Shown: piece by piece, positions 33,421-44,216 of the stretch
How the letters are laid out: the number at the start of each line of letters is the position of its first letter
How positions within the stretch are numbered: the first letter of the stretch is position 1
From: Lolium rigidum
Taxonomy: Eukaryota > Streptophyta > Magnoliopsida > Poales > Poaceae
NCBI RefSeq assembly: GCF_022539505.1
Contig: NC_061508.1
Span: 348,763,484 to 348,827,483, forward strand
Direction: 5' to 3'
DNA: 64,000 nucleotides
Translations under genes and position numbers: made by a program
Notes under the pieces: model-generated
The model's input: only the letters and a program-made list of their open reading frames with translations
What the model was told of the DNA's origin: nothing
The model's database searches: none

Positions 33421-36400
33421 GAAACCACTTTGATACTAAAACTTCATCTGTGAACTTCAAGAATGGATTCAGTTTCACCTTAACACCAGCTTTTGTTTTC
33501 AAGTTACTTGGCATCCCATTTGGTTCTGAACCAGTTCAGTTAACAACAAACAAAGAAGATTCTGATATTATCCACAAGACACTGTTACTGGAATGTCCTT
33601 CGATCGAGTATATCTGCTCACGTTTTCTTACTGATTTAGATGAGCTATCATTCACAAGAATCTTCATGCTATTAATGCTATCTGCATTCATTGCTCCATT
33701 TGGATCTGGTTATGCTAGTGAAGAACACTATCATACAATCATAGATGTCGATAAGATTCATAATCTAGACTGGTGCTCAGTCACTTTGAATTGCCTTATA
33801 ATGTGTATCAAAAAATATCAAGGAAGAAAGCATGATGAAACTTCAGATGAGATAGGTGGATGCAAGCTTATTCTTGTGGTAACCATCTATCTTAAAATGG
33901 ATTTTTTATTTTATTCTTGTAAAATAATTTCGGTTTTTTTATATATTAAAATTGCATTTCTATATTTCTGGAGTAAGCTTATTTCGAGTTCCTAATAACA
34001 TCAGAATATAGTCTGGGAAACAGAATTCGTAGAATTCCTCTATGGTCAACTGCTATAGTGGATTCATACATTGTTCTTGACTCTGTTCATGGATCAAAAA
34101 AGATCTTCGGGAGGCTAGCTGTAAGACTTTTATTTGTTAAATTATTTTTCCCAATAGTTTTTCATTACACTAATCGAATGAACTAAGATTGTTTGTCTAA
34201 CATTTACTTTGGCCTTACTTCTAACAGAGGAAACACATATCGTCAACCATTTTCAAAGGACTCCCCCAGCCGGTCCTGCTTCAAATTCCACAAGAAATTC
34301 AACAATACATCAACTTTCAAACACAAGCCATTGGTTGTTCTCAGGTATGCAAAAACAAAATTGATTTATGTGCTCTCAAATATAACATGTAAGACAAAAA
34401 TTCTGCTATAGGAATTCAGATAATCTAAAATTTATCTATATTTCTCTTATTAGTTTAGCATTTAACATCAAAACAGTGCTTTTCTTTACATATTTCTTGT
34501 TTCTTCCAGATATAACAGTTGTATCATTAGTAACAGTGCTATTCTTACATCTTCTTACTTTAATTCTTCAGATAAAGAGGAAAATAAATGCTCTTACACA
34601 TGATTTCTTCGTCAACATGGTTAACAACTCTGTTCCTACAATGAAAAATTATGTGAACGATGTCCTGCCACTATGCTTAGCAGAACAGCATAGGAAGAGG
34701 AATTACACTTGAAAAATTACATCTTCTTACTTTAACAACTCTGTTCCTACAAGTTCAATTGAAGCTCATATTCCTTCTGTAAAGGAAGATGTCGCAGAAG
34801 AGGAATTACACTTGGTTTTTTCAAAGAAAGATGTCCTCCACATGTTTAACAAAAAAAAATCATGTTCTAGATTTCCATAAAGACACAACAAATAGGTCAG
34901 CAATTTCTCAGGATGAAGTGAGTGATTATCTAAAGAATCTATACTCACTTGGCAAGTTGAATGAGAGTGATGATGCTTTATCAATTCGTGATTTAGTACA
35001 AGACCTACCTATCTAGGAATTTGTAAAACAAATGCATTGTCAATGATTCTGACAACCTTCTATCTCTTGAGAAATATGATCACATTAAACAAATCATGCT
35101 TCCACAAAGTCATGCAGCTGCCATATGATCCTTTAGAAAATTCTATCAGCTTCCTAGAGTTCCTTGATAGTGTGATCGAAGGAACATTCTCAAGAAATGC
35201 ATTTATAAATCCATTATTTTTTGTGAGTTGCAGAAATATAGAATTTTTTAATCTTTTCCCCTGATATTTTCAAAATTGCAAATTCTATTGAGCTAGGAAG
35301 GCCAAATTCGTTTTCAGACAACAAAGAGTTGTTGAGCCAGAAATTCTGTTTGACTAAAATGGATTTCTGTACACTTGGTGAAGAACCTGAAGGTATCTTC
35401 TTATGTTTAATGCTATGAAACTTCTTTTCATTGACTTTGCATTCCTATTTTTTTGCTTCCACTTATAATCTTTTCTTTCTTCTCATAAAAACAAATAGAT
35501 CTTGACCTTGCTTTCAAGCACAATCACATGTTCCTGTATTCAAATCATAGAAATCCAAGAATGGTTAACAATTGAATTGGAGAGTTCCAAATTTCAAGAC
35601 AGCAACCATTTTTTCATTCTGGTGCCAGTAATTCAATTAGTCAAAAAACTATCCAGAACAAAGAATTGCAAGGACTTTCGCTGAATGAACGACTGTTGGG
35701 TTACAAAACTCCTAGGAAGCAATGTCTCGTCTCGTTTGATTTATTTGATAAAGATGATGTTTTCGATGTGGACACAGTTCATAATACGGTTAGTTCTGAT
35801 TTCCATGTTATCTTTTTTTTCCATTAAAGTATGCAATTCCTATTTGCCTAGTTATATTTGTCCATTTTCCCCTAGGTTCCAAAAGAACTGCATTCTGGTG
35901 GTGTTCCATTCCATCACCAAGTAGAAAAGTCTGGCTATGCAGAGTTGAATGATAACACAATGGATCAAGTTCCCTTCCAAGGTGTCCAAGGTCTTCAAGA
36001 TTCCCAAGAATTCAAACAAGAATAAGTTGTTTTTGCCAATTCATTCGAACATGAATTCTACAAAACAATTATTTCTATCAAACCAGATTCAAGGTAAGTC
36101 TACAAAATACCTATTATCCTAAAGTATGAACTTCATCTAATGCATTCATTGTTCTACATAAAATATTTTTTATTTTTTTATTCTTTCTTTTTGGGGACGG
36201 TCCAAGGATTTTTGAAGTGAACGAAGTATGGGTTGACTACAGAACCCTCTCTCTTTCAATGTGCCCTGGAGGTTGGATTCACCCGTACGTGATGGACTGA
36301 TTCGGAATGCTAAGCAATGTTGCTCAACTACAACAAATAAAAGAAGGGAAACGACAAGAAAATGCCATTCTCACACATATTGTCATCAAAGATATCACTG

Positions 36401-37280
36401 TTAGTACCTTTACTATTTTACTACTTATTCTCTGTTTTTATGGTCAAGTCATTGTTAACAACTCACATTTATTCTATGGAATATATCAAATTTTAATGGA
36501 CCCTTTGTTGAATCATTCCGACCAATCTTTAAACATGGTGTTCCGCTTCGGTATCCGGATGGAAAATGCAGGAGTGATAATTCTAGTTTTTACAAAATTT
36601 GATTCTCTCTTATATCCTTCTTCTTATTATATATTTCATTGATCACAGTAAAATTCTATTCATTAATCAGGTTCATATACCATGTCCATTTGAAAAGCAA
36701 TGGCTATTGATTGTGGCTAATTTCATTGATGATACATTCAATGTGCTCAATCCAGACAGTTCAAATGAAAAATTTCAAACAGTTGTGACTACAATAGTTT
36801 TCAACTTCAAACACTTGTTCAAGAAAAACTATCCTGGTTGTCGGTTCTTCAACATTCTTGATTTTAAGTTGAGATATATCAAAGTTCCGAAGCACAATTT
36901 CATGTTAGAAATCTGGCACAAGCATATGTTCTATTTTTTTGTACTACTGCTTCTTAAATACAAACATGAACTAACGCATAACTTTGATATTCCCTGAATA
37001 ACAGATATGATTCAGGTGTGTTTGTCATGCAATTCATCAGATCATATAATGGTGTCATAGTGCCTCCAATTTTCAACGTAAGGACTAACAAGTGTTTCAT
37101 TTCTTCGGTTCTGTGCCTAATTCTGGTTTTAGCAAGTAAGTTATGGTAATAATTTTACCGTCTGTTCTTACAGGCTAACATGTTACCAATTCGTCAAAGA
37201 ATATCCTGTCAGTTAGTAACAAGTCTTTTCAATGAGCAGCAAATCCAAATTGTAAAGCAGTTCCTTGCAGTTCATGTAAG
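33421..37280 (+). pseudogene. Decayed Ulp1/C48-peptidase-type multi-exon gene (probably transposon-derived)
   Basis: Scattered exons keep the order seen in a large grass protein family. They are FKNGFSFTLTPAFVFKLLGI and LDELSFTRIFMLLMLSAFIA (33450-33870); VWVDYRTLSLSMCPGGWIHP (~36225-36290); HIPCPFEKQWLLIVANFIDD (~36675-36730) with NVLNPD; FNFKHLFKKNYPGCRFFNI (~36800); and YDSGVFVMQFIRSYNGVIVP (~37010-37070). The last three fit a C48 SUMO-protease-like fold. Where the catalytic His and Cys are expected I read Q-W and D-S-G, so the catalytic residues appear lost. Stops between and inside exons and internal frame changes mark a pseudogene. Such Ulp1-like genes are known cargo of Mutator-like transposons, but no terminal repeats were found here. 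Confidence 0.65.
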
Positions 37281-37373
37281 TTATATTCTTATTTTATATT
37301 TTCCAGAAAATTTGCATTTTACAACATAGAATAATTTCCGAGCAGTTCAGTTATAATTTACAGAATTTTAGTA

Positions 37374-37497
37374 CTACCTCTGTCCACAAATAGATGCCAA
37401 AAGTTTGTTTAAATTTAAATGTATCTAGTCACAATTTAGTGTATAGATACATCCAAATTTGAATAAATCTTTGGCATCTATTTATGGACGGAGGGAG
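37374..37497. mobile_element. Stowaway MITE (Tc1/mariner type)
   Basis: 124 bp from CTACCTCTGTCCACAAATAG to CTATTTATGGACGGAGGGAG, with TA duplications at 37372-37373 and 37498-37499. Lies within the decayed Ulp1-like region. Confidence 0.9.
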
Positions 37498-37700
37498 TAC
37501 ATACAATATTTCAAGCACTTCACTATTTACCAACATTACACTTTTTATTCATTTCATTTTACATCTACTATATTTCTATCAGGCGCTGCACCTTGTTCGT
37601 TGACAACTTTGGTCAAAGCAAGCATACTTGTTGCAGATGAATTTGCCCCCTGCTTCGGTTAAATTCCTGTTATGCTTGAAGTTGACAGATATGCACGCTC

Positions 37701-38000
37701 TGACCATTTGTACCTCATTGTCCAAACTGCTTTGGTTACAGAGTTTCAAAATTATCACATTGTGGGTAACTGCTTCGATGATTTAGATGCTTCTCCCTGG
37801 AAACATACACTGGAAAAGACAAGTTTATGCCTTTAATTTTTCACATTGTCTGTCCATTCGTACCTCATTGTCCAAACTACTTTGGTTACAGAATTCGAAA
37901 TTATCATATTGTGGGTAACTGCTTGGATGATTTAGATGCTTCGCCCTGGAAGCATACACTGGAAAAGACAAGTTTATGCATTCAAATTTTCACAATGTTT
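37701..38000 (+). repeat. ~150-bp tandem duplication
   Basis: Two copies starting near 37701 and 37851 share TACCTCATTGTCCAAACT, TGTGGGTAACTGCTT and CTGGAAAAGACAAGTTTATG. They form the 3' end of the Ulp1-like pseudogene region. Confidence 0.85.
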
Positions 38001-38432
38001 TTTACAGTTTTTTTCGGTGTGCGTAACAATGAAATATAATTTTGCCCCAGTTCATCTTGTTAAGCACATCTTCTTGAACTAGTACTTCAGTTTCCTGAAC
38101 TACTGCAACAGTTTCTGTAACTTCAGTTATCTGAACTACTGCAATCTAGTATTTTTACTTGTAGCAGCAAGTATGAACCAGAACAAATCCGCCACAGTGC
38201 ATGAACAAGCCAAACCATTTTGCTTCAAAAAGCTGAAACCGATCTATTCGTTTCTACTCGACAAGGTTTCGTTCGTATGGGACTACCAGATCGATTCGAA
38301 CCAGCACGAACGAAAATACCATGAAGAAACGGAAAAAAAAAACGAACCGGTACGTCGAACTAGCGCGTCCCAAACTTAGCGCGTCGTTCGTCCTGAAGTA
38401 TTTCCCCTTAGCGATGGTTATAAACCACTGCT
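38001..38432. other. No gene recognised
   Basis: Short direct repeats (AACTACTGCAA-type near 38095 and 38135). A 68-codon frame at 38173 lacks any recognised motif. Confidence 0.35.
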
Positions 38433-38482
38433 AACGGGCGATGGATAGCTTTTTTTTTGAACATAACGGGCGATGGATAGCT
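38433..38482. other. 18-bp direct repeat around a T8 tract (retroposition scar)
   Basis: AACGGGCGATGGATAGCT occurs at 38433-38450 and 38465-38482, separated by TTTTTTTTGAACAT. This resembles a target-site duplication flanking a nearly completely 5'-truncated LINE-type insertion in minus orientation. Confidence 0.6.
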
Positions 38483-38739
38483 GCTCCCGGTTCTCACCAC
38501 GGTGGGCCAAATACTTTCTCACCACGGACGCGGGCTGGGCCGAGAAACCGAGTTACACATGATCACAGTTCGTATGAGTTCGGCCTAGTCAGGTTCATGG
38601 TTCCCCACCCGTCAACTCCCTCTCGCTGGGAGCTCCTCGACACCGACCTGGTCGGCGCTGGGAGGATGCCGCACACCCTCGCGCGTCCCGGGTAGCTAGC
38701 TGGGCCGCGACCCAACATCAGGTAATGCATTTTTCCTTT

Positions 38740-39240
38740 TCGTTTCTTTTTGTTTTCTGTTGTTTGTTTTTTTTTTTAAAGAATTGTTTTAAAATATGAA
38801 CATTTGTCAAAATTAAAAAATTCAAATTAAAAAGAAATAACTTTTTAAAAATCTGAACATTTTTCAGATTTGAATATTTTTAAATTTGAACAAAAATATA
38901 TTTTACACTATGAACAATTTCCGAATTTGAACATTTCTAAATTTGAACAAAATTTATATTTGAACAATTTTCGAATCTGAACGATTTTCATATTAGAACA
39001 ATTTTTGAATTTGAACAAATTTCAAATTTGAATGATTTTCAAATTTAAACGGTTTTCGGATTTGAACGGTTTTCAATTTTGAACATTTTTGAATTTAAAC
39101 AATTTTCAATTTGAACAATTTTTAAAAATTGAAATTTTCGAATCTGAAAAAATATAAACAAAACCGAAAGAAGAAAAAAAAAGAAAACAGAAAAAGAAAC
39201 CAGAAAAGAAAAAAGAAAAAGGGAAAACGAACTGCTACAG
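38740..39240. repeat. AT-rich low-complexity tract
   Basis: Irregular repetition of TTTGAAC(A/G)(A/T)TTTTC(A/G)AATTTGAAC-like words, ending in an A/G-rich run. No gene. It lies where copies A and C have their conserved promoter, so copy B has different upstream DNA. Confidence 0.7.
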
Positions 39241-39391
39241 GCTAAAACGACACAAATGGGCCTGGCCCATACCTGACCAGGAGGTGTGCGGTGGCCGGTA
39301 GCCACCGACCTGGCGGTGGACCTGGAGGTTTTTCCCTCTCGCTCTGTCCGTTGTGATGGAGATGGGGTCGGCGGCGGCGGTTGCGGCAACG

Positions 39392-42300
39392 ATGAAGAGA
39401 GAATGCGAGGCCGAGGCGCAGGAGGCAGGGAGGAAGAAGGCGGCGGGGGTGTTGCGGACGAGGAAGCCTGATATCTCGCGGATGATGCGTTCGTACGATC
39501 GGGTCGACGAGGTGAGGTTGAAGCGCGGGGTGGCGAGGCTGAACAAGGAGAACCCCCACAAGCCGCAGATCGTGCTGGAGGAGCTCACGGAGGAGGAGCG
39601 GGCGGCGCTCCTGCAGCAAGAGAAGGAGTGGGCGAGGAAGAAGGAGGAGGTGGATCGAGTCCAGCGGGAGGCGGACCGCCTAGCGAAGGAAGCTGAGAGG
39701 GCCCAGGCGCCGCCACCGCCGCCGGAAGATCCAAGCAAAGACAAGTGGCAGTTGGATTATGACTTCGAACGCGAGCACTTGGAAATGAAACTGGCAAGGG
39801 AGACCGGCTTCTCTGGCTTCGCCTTCGAGGACAACAGTAAGGGTTATCTAAACGATTGATTGATGTTCCTCCCTGCTTTTGTAAGTTTTACCGTTGTTCT
39901 GTACTTCTATGTAGGTAGTACATACGTCAATGTGATATTCCCTCAATGTTTCAACGATTTATCATTAGGATTATAACTGGAACATAATTCTGTAGTAGGT
40001 TTATCTGTAATCTTCTAACTAAATAGAATTATCCTGCAGCGCGTATCCCCGCCATGTGTTTCACGGACGACCCTATGCGTGATCACACCTGTACTTGGAG
40101 CACTTTGCAGATCTTCACCGTCAAGGTAGCAGGATTAGAGGGCCTACAGTTGCCCCTTGATGTTTACGGTATGGTTGCCGTGCGCGACAAACTGGATTAC
40201 AGTCGCAACATTATCTTCAGCCGCACGAGGGACAACTACCAAACCCTCACTCAACAGGTAATCTGTGTGCTCCTTTGCCGTTCAGTTTTATGCAATCTTC
40301 TCTGTTGTACATACCATATGTGTAATTTCTGTTATTGGTATGCACATAGAAGCAAATTCTATTGGTATAATCTTTGTTGTTGTACATACCATTGGTATAA
40401 TCTTTGTTATACCTGGCAAGTGACAACCCAACTCTATTGCTTTCTGAAAAATACCATACTTCCAAACTGTAAAATTTTCACATGTATTGTTTATTCTAGA
40501 GCACTGTAGCTAACTCTATTTACTACCAAACAATTTTAGGATATTATGTTATATAAGTTGATCATATGATGGACCATGGACACACATGGAAAATAATCAT
40601 CTTGCCGTAATAGATAAAAAGGCATATGAATAAGTTTAGGGAAAAGTGCAACGAAGCACGTGCGTGGAGCCAACGGCGGCGCCAGGAAATTGCTGGTGGG
40701 TATTCCCACCAGCCAATTTATTTTCTCAAAGCAAACAAAAACAGGAGCAAATGCCTATAATTTTCACAAAGCTTGGAAAAGTACAAACAAAACTCTATAT
40801 AAGCTATATTTTCAGTTGGACAATAATTTTAGTAGAACTGTAACAACATATTTTGTCTTTGCGATCTGGGTGTGCTCCCACCGGGACGACCCATTTTTAG
40901 ATTTGCAACATTTTTAAAAACATAGAAAGCAGTACATTTAAATGCATAAAAACTATACAAAGTAAATCTATAAGCCTAGACTACTTGCTTCCTGACGAGC
41001 CGGCCCCGTCGTTGCGTCGGTCCCTCGCCTGCTTCTCCGCCGCCTCCCGTGCGGCCGCTATGGCTCGGTGCGCCGCCGTGTCCTCGCGCAGTGCCTGCTC
41101 CAGCCTCGCGTTAGCGGCGTCGTCCTTGAGCGTCTCGAAAGACTCGACGATAGCCCTCTGCTCCGCTGTCCTCTCCTCCTGGGTAGGCGCATGAGGGTCA
41201 TGGGAAGACCATGATATATCGGAGTCGGAGTCCTTTGCGGCTGCAGCGGCCGCCAGCCTGTGTTGTTCCAGCTCGGCGTCGACCGCCGCATGGGCCGCCC
41301 GCTCCTCCTCTGCTTCCTCCTCCGCAAGATTCAGGGCCACGGCGTCCCTGACCGGGTCGAGGAGGTCACCGGTGCTGTCGTCGTCGTCGAACTCCTCGTC
41401 GGAGAGGCCGGGGGAGGTGGAGGTGGAGGGGCGGCAGCCTGGCCGCGGCCGGCGCTGCTCATGGTGGATCCGGTGGAGCCTGAGCGGCAGCGGCGCTACG
41501 GTGGAGGTTATGCGGCGGCTAGGGTTTAGTGGGGAGGAGATGAGATGCTCGCACCCCTGTTTATATAGGTCGGAGGCAGGGCGACGGCCGCGCCACGCGT
41601 GGCATCGCCATTACTACGTGCGCAGAGGCAGGCGACGGCCGCGCGCTACGCGAGGCATCGCCATACGCGGCCGTAGACTACCGAAGCGACGCCTCGGCGC
41701 CAGTATGCGGCGGAGAAGACGCATCGACGCTGGGTCACTGCCAGGCGGGCCAGACAAAACGTCCGCCAGACGCGAGCAGACACTTTCCACGTCCGCGCAG
41801 CGTCAGCAGAGACGCATCGGAGACGCATATTTGGTTCAGGTTTGCGTCGCCGCGGACGGTCCGGTCACTTTGCGTCGCCCCGCTGGAGGTGGTACTAGAC
41901 GTATTTTTCGACCCGGCGGATGCAAACGGTCGTTCAGCGTCCGTTTGCGTCGCCCTGCTCGAGATGCCCTAATAAAAAAAAATTGGGCTGAAATCTATTG
42001 GTATGCCTGGGCATACAGATACATACCCCTGGCGCCGCCCATGCGTGGAGCGCACCCGTATCTCCGTCGTCGATGGTAGCTGGAGATTCGGTGTCTCTGT
42101 GCGGCACTGGCAAGTGATTTACCAGCCTTCCTACCCTTCCACGCTAATCATCTAGGAGCCATAGGCTACTGTAGTGTAGGGGTTGACTTATCACTGCATT
42201 TGTCTTTTCCTGAGACGCATTGTGCACTGATTCTCGAACAGACGCCGCTCCAAGCCATATCCGCTCCCCCTTTCCATCAATCTGAGCTCCTCCATTGAGC

Positions 42301-43735
42301 AGTTTCACTGGCTTAGCAGCAGAGGCGACGAGCAGCAGATGGAGCCATGGAGGTGCTGGGCTTCAGGAGGTCGCTGCTTACCTACCGTCGCCGGGTTGCC
42401 GCGCTCTGTCGCCGCGTCGACCCGAGAGGATACAAGCAGGCAGTCAGCTCGCCGTGACACCGTCGGGGGAGCAGCAATGCGCCAAAATCTCTCCGTGCCA
42501 CCGGCCACCGCCGGGATAGCACCAACAAGCCAAGAGCATCTCAGCGGCCCGTACAGCACCTGAGCTTGGGTGATGGAGGTATGCGTCCAACCTGTTCGAG
42601 TAATTGCAGGCATGTATTTGAGATTCAGCAGCCCAGTCAGTGGCAAACGTAGGTGTGATAGGTAGTCACGGGCTGAACATTGACACACAGGACAAAAGTC
42701 AGAGCCATAGGATATGCAGAGAACAGTGTCCTACGAGGCCCATGTGAATTGAAACCTAGACCGCAACCCGGCCATCATTAGCGACTCTGATTTAAGGTGC
42801 TAGCTTGTTCACGTGCGCTAGTGCCGCTGTTCACACGCCAGGATATAAGAATATATGACAATCAAGCTCATTTTCTATGTTAGAGTGTTTTCTATTTGTT
42901 TGTTGAAAAGACTGAATTTGAGTGTAATCTATGCCATTTCAGTTGTCATCTTAACCAGTTGTGTTGTATGCAGGATCCATATTTAGTACTGACAGGTCCT
43001 AGCCGTGCAGTTTTCTATAGAGACAAGGTGTACGTTGAGGCTGTGCTGAAAGTGAAGGGAACAATAGAATCTGAGGACACCGATCTAAGCCTTCTATTCG
43101 AGCGCTTTGAATGCTGCGAAAAGATGAATTTGTGCGTGGATGTTGGAGAGTGCAGACACCGTTCCTGCATGAGCAGCATTCTCTACACCAGCAAACTTAG
43201 CACACTGGAGTTCACATGTGGCCTAGTCGCATCCTCTGTTGAGGCCACCATCGCCATGCAGATTGTCGAGGGGTCATGGGCAGAAGGGCTCCGATGCAAG
43301 CTTACTGCCTGTATCGGCAGTTTGGATCACATGGATATCATGCTGCTTGACTCCGGAGAAGAGAAGGTGCCTGTTTCTGCCGTTGACGGAACAGTTGAGC
43401 TGTCGCGGCGTGTTGTGTCTGTGGAGAGTTATGGACAGTTGATAGTCCATGGCATGATGCGTCGAGGTGGTGGCGACCATGGCCAGGTTCTGGCGGAGGG
43501 TAAGGCATCCTTTGTGCCTTTCGATGCAGGTTGTAGCCGTTGTATTCTATGTCTTGGCGTGTGTAAGTTGGAAGTCACGGTTGCCTGGTCTCGTATCCTA
43601 TTATACCATCCGGTTGGCGGTTTACCCTACGAAGCACCGATACGGCAACACGGATACGGCGATACGGAGACGGCGATACGGGATACGGCGATTTCAAAAA
43701 ACAGCGAAACAGCGATACGGCGAGTATATGTATAA
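39392..43735 (+). CDS. DUF6598-domain protein, copy B, with transposon-replaced C-terminus
   Basis: Exons are 39392-39836, 40040-40257 and 42974-43735, with the same splice signals as A and C. An in-frame ATG at 39356 would add 12 residues. Exon 1 differs from C at about 18 residues. Exon 3 is close to C until GGLP, where a hAT-like element enters at 43627 and supplies the last ~36 codons, rich in gatacgg-derived Ala/Ile/Arg, to a stop at 43733-43735. The normal 3' end lies displaced at 47035. Intron 2 is 2.7 kb because of another hAT insertion and extra DNA. The upstream region is unrelated to that of A and C. Expression is uncertain. The encoded domain is intact apart from the extreme C-terminus. 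Confidence 0.7.
40920..41969. mobile_element. Harbinger-like insertion nested in the hAT element
   Basis: Right end CCTGCTCGAGATGCCC followed by TAA (41970-41972). Its terminal 200 bp match 33007-33200 in reverse complement. The left end is not resolved; the start coordinate is approximate. It carries the minus-strand ORF at 40981-41462. Confidence 0.55.
40981..41462 (-). pseudogene. Element-borne Ala/Glu-rich ORF of unknown function
   Basis: ATG at 41462 (MSSAGRGQAAAPPPPPPASP). One frame change near 41380-41400 is needed to reach VALNLAEEEAEEERAAHAAV, SDISWSSHDPHAPTQEE, a predicted helix (RAIVESFETLKDDAANARLE) and the end GAGSSGSK with a stop at 40981. A short helical, charged protein; no known domain recognised. 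Similar design (Ser-rich start, acidic middle, helical end) to other element-borne ORFs here, but without clear homology to them. Confidence 0.5.
42052..42850. other. Extra DNA in copy B intron 2, no gene recognised
   Basis: Not present in intron 2 of copies A and C. A short plus-strand frame (42339-42563) without recognised motif. Homology with copy C resumes at TATAAGAATATATGACAATC (~42846). Confidence 0.5.
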
Positions 43736-44216
43736 ATGCAAAAATATAATAGACCATAAATAAAAAATTATAATGAAGTAAATACAAAAGATGAGATGGA
43801 ACATTTTTCGATAAAGATGGGGTAGAACATTGAAGTACTGCCCCATTTTCTGTCTATGGAATTGCTTGCACTGGGACCAACTGAAGATTGACCTCCTGCA
43901 GATGCCATCTCACTTCCAGGGTGGAAACGGATCGGATGCGGATCGGATAGTGCCCTTCCCATATCCGTTTCCATATTTTCAAGACGAATACGGATGCGGA
44001 TGCGGATGTTGTCGGATACGAATTCGGAGCGGATGTTATTTGAATACGAATACGAATCGGATGTTTTCTCGATTCGGAGCGGATACGAATATAAGGAAAT
44101 AATAGATTTATGTCTTATAATGGCCAACTATATAATGATACAGAGATAAATATAATGGCATTATGCATAGTATTGTTAAGTTTAATCACATAAAAGAACA
44201 TTTGACCGATTTCTTA

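Larger units (their letters stand above)
40671..42043. mobile_element. hAT-like element in intron 2 of copy B
   Basis: Ends CAACGGCGGCGCCAGG and, in reverse complement, CATGGGCGGCGCCAGG form a 16-bp imperfect inverted repeat. The 8-bp target duplication CGTGGAGC is at 40663-40670 and 42044-42051. Length 1,373 bp, much of it a nested Harbinger-like insertion. No hAT transposase. Confidence 0.8.
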
